Source: Chryseobacterium sp. MEBOG06 (GTDB lineage: Bacteria; Bacteroidota; Bacteroidia; Flavobacteriales; Weeksellaceae). Taken from it: a stretch of DNA of 64,000 nucleotides. Position numbers and translations under genes: made by a program. The DNA is taken from NCBI RefSeq assembly GCF_021869765.1, contig NZ_CP084580.1:2914001-2978000 (forward strand), in the 5' to 3' direction. Under the pieces are notes generated by a model. That model was not told the DNA's origin. It saw only the letters and a program-made list of their open reading frames with translations, and did no database searches. Below, one piece after another: positions 62,161 to 64,000 of the stretch (positions within the stretch are counted from its first letter, which is position 1; each line of letters starts with the position of its first letter).

Positions 62161-63120
62161 TTAATGGTTAATAGGAGATGTAAATACAAAATCATTGTCT
62201 TTCATAGGACGGTGGCAGTTGATACATTCATTTGAAAATTCTGCAGTTTTTCCGTATGGTTCAAGTTTGGGAGATACAAATCTCGCCCATCCCCATCCTT
62301 TTGTGGAAGCAAACCTCTTGCTGTCCTTAATCATATATTCTATCTGTTTAAAGGCTCCTGTGGTTACATTCCCTTCGCTGTCTATGATCTGATCCCATGC
62401 CACCTTAGCCAGTATGGTTCCATGCGGCCACGGATTTGTTTTATGTTCTTTTGCGGCTTTTACAGCAATGTCATTCCCGAATATGATCCTCATTGTTCCA
62501 TTGTCGAACCTCTCAGTAGAGCTGATGGGCTTCCAGTTTTTATAATCAGGAATATAGCTGATTCCATTCAATGCAACAGGCAGTGAAGCGTTGGATGCCT
62601 TTTCATTGGTCATAGCATTCAATTGCAGAGACTGCTTGTGATAAGCGGCAATTTTTGCGGTATCCGGCTTTTGTTTAGGAGCAAGCGAGCTCACATATCT
62701 TTTCAGTACAGTAATGTCTTTTTCAGATAATTTAGCCTGGGGATGTAATAATTCATAACTTTTCAAAGGCATAACTCCCAGATTGATCTGGTTGAAAGCT
62801 TCCCATAATTTTGCATTTTGCGCCGGAGGGGCTAACTTATCCCACTCAGAAAAGTTCAGTCCTTCTTTTCCTTTTTTAATATGGTCTGCTACCAGCCAGT
62901 AAGCAGGAGCGATCTGATCAAACCATTTCAGATCTGTCTGGTTGGAATGACAATCAAAACACGAACGCTGCAATATTGCCCTTACATCAGCGGGGACATG
63001 TATATCTCCGGTAACAGGCTTATGCGTAATTTCAGGTCTGTAAAACTGAATGCCTATAAAAGCAACTAGAACGAAGGCCAGAATATTTTTTGTTTTTATC
63101 TTTTTAAAAAAACGATCCAT
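62161..63120 (-). CDS. Haem-binding (Haem_bd) plus cytochrome P460 fusion protein, 319 aa
   Basis: One N-terminal membrane segment (ILAFVLVAFIGIQFY), then a Haem_bd domain with CxxCH at Cys54-Cys57-His58 (ILQRSCFDCHSNQTDLKWFD; APAYWLVADHIKKGKEGLNF) up to residue ~150, and a C-terminal cytochrome P460 domain (ISYIPDYKNWKPISSTERFD; WPHGTILAKVAWDQ; KGWGWARFVSPKLEPYGK) ending with a second CxxCH (Cys299-Cys302-His303 in ECINCHRPM). P460 proteins of known function oxidise hydroxylamine or bind NO; many Bacteroidota members are uncharacterised. Probably a periplasmic anchored redox protein. Confidence 0.8.
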   Translation of the reverse strand: MDRFFKKIKTKNILAFVLVAFIGIQFYRPEITHKPVTGDIHVPADVRAILQRSCFDCHSNQTDLKWFDQIAPAYWLVADHIKKGKEGLNFSEWDKLAPPAQNAKLWEAFNQINLGVMPLKSYELLHPQAKLSEKDITVLKRYVSSLAPKQKPDTAKIAAYHKQSLQLNAMTNEKASNASLPVALNGISYIPDYKNWKPISSTERFDNGTMRIIFGNDIAVKAAKEHKTNPWPHGTILAKVAWDQIIDSEGNVTTGAFKQIEYMIKDSKRFASTKGWGWARFVSPKLEPYGKTAEFSNECINCHRPMKDNDFVFTSPINH

Positions 63121-63374
63121 ATCCGTAAATTTTTATTGAAATTACGCAACTTTACCTTATGTCTTACGTAAAATCTACACCAAGTAGACAGATTTCACAT
63201 TGAATTAGACAAAACTGATTCCGAAATTACAGATCTATAAAGATTAACAAGCTTACTGTATCAGTCTTCTTTTCAATGAAATCCTATCAAAGAACTTACT
63301 TATCGTATCATTCTACCTTAAACAAACCGCCTGTTTAAGGGTAAAAAATAAAAAACATTAAAATATTTTGTTTT

Positions 63375-63398
63375 TATGACCAATCGGTCATATATTTG
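63375..63398 (+). promoter_or_regulatory. TetR operator abutting the -7 box (autoregulation)
   Basis: TATGACC-AATC-GGTCATA (63375-63392) is a perfect 7-bp inverted repeat with a 4-nt spacer. Its right arm overlaps TATATTTG (63391-63398), a full -7 consensus match, 21 bp before the start codon. Confidence 0.75.
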
Positions 63399-63418
63399 CA
63401 TTGTAATTGAGAAACATT

Positions 63419-64000
63419 ATGGCAAAAGGAGAAGAAACCAGACAGTTTATTGTAGAAAAAGCCGCCCCTATTTTTAATACAAAAGGGATCGCTGCTACTT
63501 CTATGAGTGATATCATGGAGGCTACCAAGTTGTCTAAAGGCAGTATGTACGTTCATTTTGAAAATAAAGAAGTTCTTGCCTGTGCCGCAGTTGATCACAA
63601 TATGAAAATGCTCAGTAATCAATTACAAAAGGCATTAAGCAAGGCTAAAACTTCTAAAGAGCAGTTATTGGCATACATCGATTTTTTTAGTGACCCTAAC
63701 CATCCGCCTTTGATTGGAGGTTGTCCCTTATTGAATTTTGGAACGGAAGCTGACGATACCAATCCGGTTGTTAAGGAAAAAGTAAATCATGCTATTAAGC
63801 AAGGGCAGGAATTGCTTTCAGGCATTATTGAACAGGGAATTAAAAACAATGAATTTAGAGCAGACTGGAATTCGGGAGATTTTGCAGCGGTTCTGTTTGC
63901 CATGCTTGAAGGCGGACACTTAATGTCTAGAATGTCCGGCAATAATAGCAAAATGCAGGTAATCATCAATACGCTTAAAAATTTAATAGAAGAAAACAGT
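63419..64000 (+). CDS. TetR/AcrR family regulator (3' end beyond window)
   Basis: Open from ATG 63419 to the window edge (194 codons). HTH: MAKGEETRQFIVEKAAPIFN, TKGIAATSMSDIMEATKLSK, GSMYVHFENKEVLACA, the N-terminal pattern of TetR regulators. The effector domain (LLAYIDFFSDPNHPPLIGGC; FAAVLFAMLEGGHLMS) resembles the TetR C-terminal class with an 'F.dp..pp..gGC' loop seen in regulators responding to electrophiles or aldehydes, but the ligand is unknown. It is divergent from the P460 pair. Confidence 0.88.
   Translation, partial: MAKGEETRQFIVEKAAPIFNTKGIAATSMSDIMEATKLSKGSMYVHFENKEVLACAAVDHNMKMLSNQLQKALSKAKTSKEQLLAYIDFFSDPNHPPLIGGCPLLNFGTEADDTNPVVKEKVNHAIKQGQELLSGIIEQGIKNNEFRADWNSGDFAAVLFAMLEGGHLMSRMSGNNSKMQVIINTLKNLIEENS

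Overview
The window is AT-rich DNA from a member of the Bacteroidota, most likely a flavobacterium of the Chryseobacterium group. The support is indirect but consistent: SusC/SusD pairs, type IX secretion (T9SS) C-terminal domains of both type A and type B, -7 promoter boxes of the form TAnnTTTG, few Shine-Dalgarno sequences, a DUF5690 transporter and Haem_bd/P460 proteins. No rRNA, tRNA, CRISPR array, transposase or phage gene was seen.

Layout. (1) 1-2537: the 5' part of a TetR regulator, then about 1.8 kb with no gene longer than a few codons but with four successive copies of one module: a TetR-type palindrome (consensus AGACACTnnnnAGTGTCT), exactly 7 bp, a -7 box, a 130-170 nt non-coding stretch and, in three copies, a clear intrinsic terminator. 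Copies 2 and 3 show compensatory base changes, so this looks like a family of small structured RNAs. (2) 2927-11277: a LuxR-type regulator, an orphaned T9SS type A sorting-domain fragment, and two large paralogous surface proteins with IgGFc-binding-like N-termini and gliding-type (type B) C-termini. (3) 11383-15137: a secreted esterase, a LacI-family regulator and a WG-repeat protein.

(4) 15367-47569 is a complete pectin utilisation locus. The left arm (minus strand) is the cytoplasmic pathway: kduI-kduD-uxaC-kdgK-kdgA and exuT-uxaB-uxaA. It takes saturated galacturonate (UxaC, UxaB, UxaA) and unsaturated uronate (KdgF, KduI, KduD) to KDG and then to pyruvate and glyceraldehyde-3-phosphate (KdgK, KdgA). 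The right arm (plus strand) is SusC/SusD followed by two CE8 pectinesterases, two DUF4861 proteins (one on the minus strand), GH105, GH43, two CE12 rhamnogalacturonan acetylesterases, GH28, an alpha/beta hydrolase, KdgF, and PL1 and PL10 lyases. Four near-identical palindromes (GCAAyCGrTTGC) sit at the key promoters and are the likely operators of the LacI-family protein. A six-copy tandem array of a long dyad element (period about 280 bp) interrupts the locus at 40744-42300.

(5) 48136-56954 looks like an organophosphonate or phosphoester acquisition cluster: XRE-cupin regulator, TonB-dependent receptor, DUF5690 MFS-like transporter, TIGR03364-type FAD oxidoreductase, PhnX-like HAD hydrolase, and a T9SS-exported alkaline-phosphatase-superfamily enzyme with a LamG domain nested inside the catalytic domain. 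Three related TTTAC/GTAAA palindromes flank the regulator and the receptor promoter. (6) 57311-64000: an alcohol dehydrogenase, a bacteriophytochrome kinase, a glutathione peroxidase, a pair of P460-related proteins, and the 5' part of a second TetR gene whose operator abuts its own -7 box.
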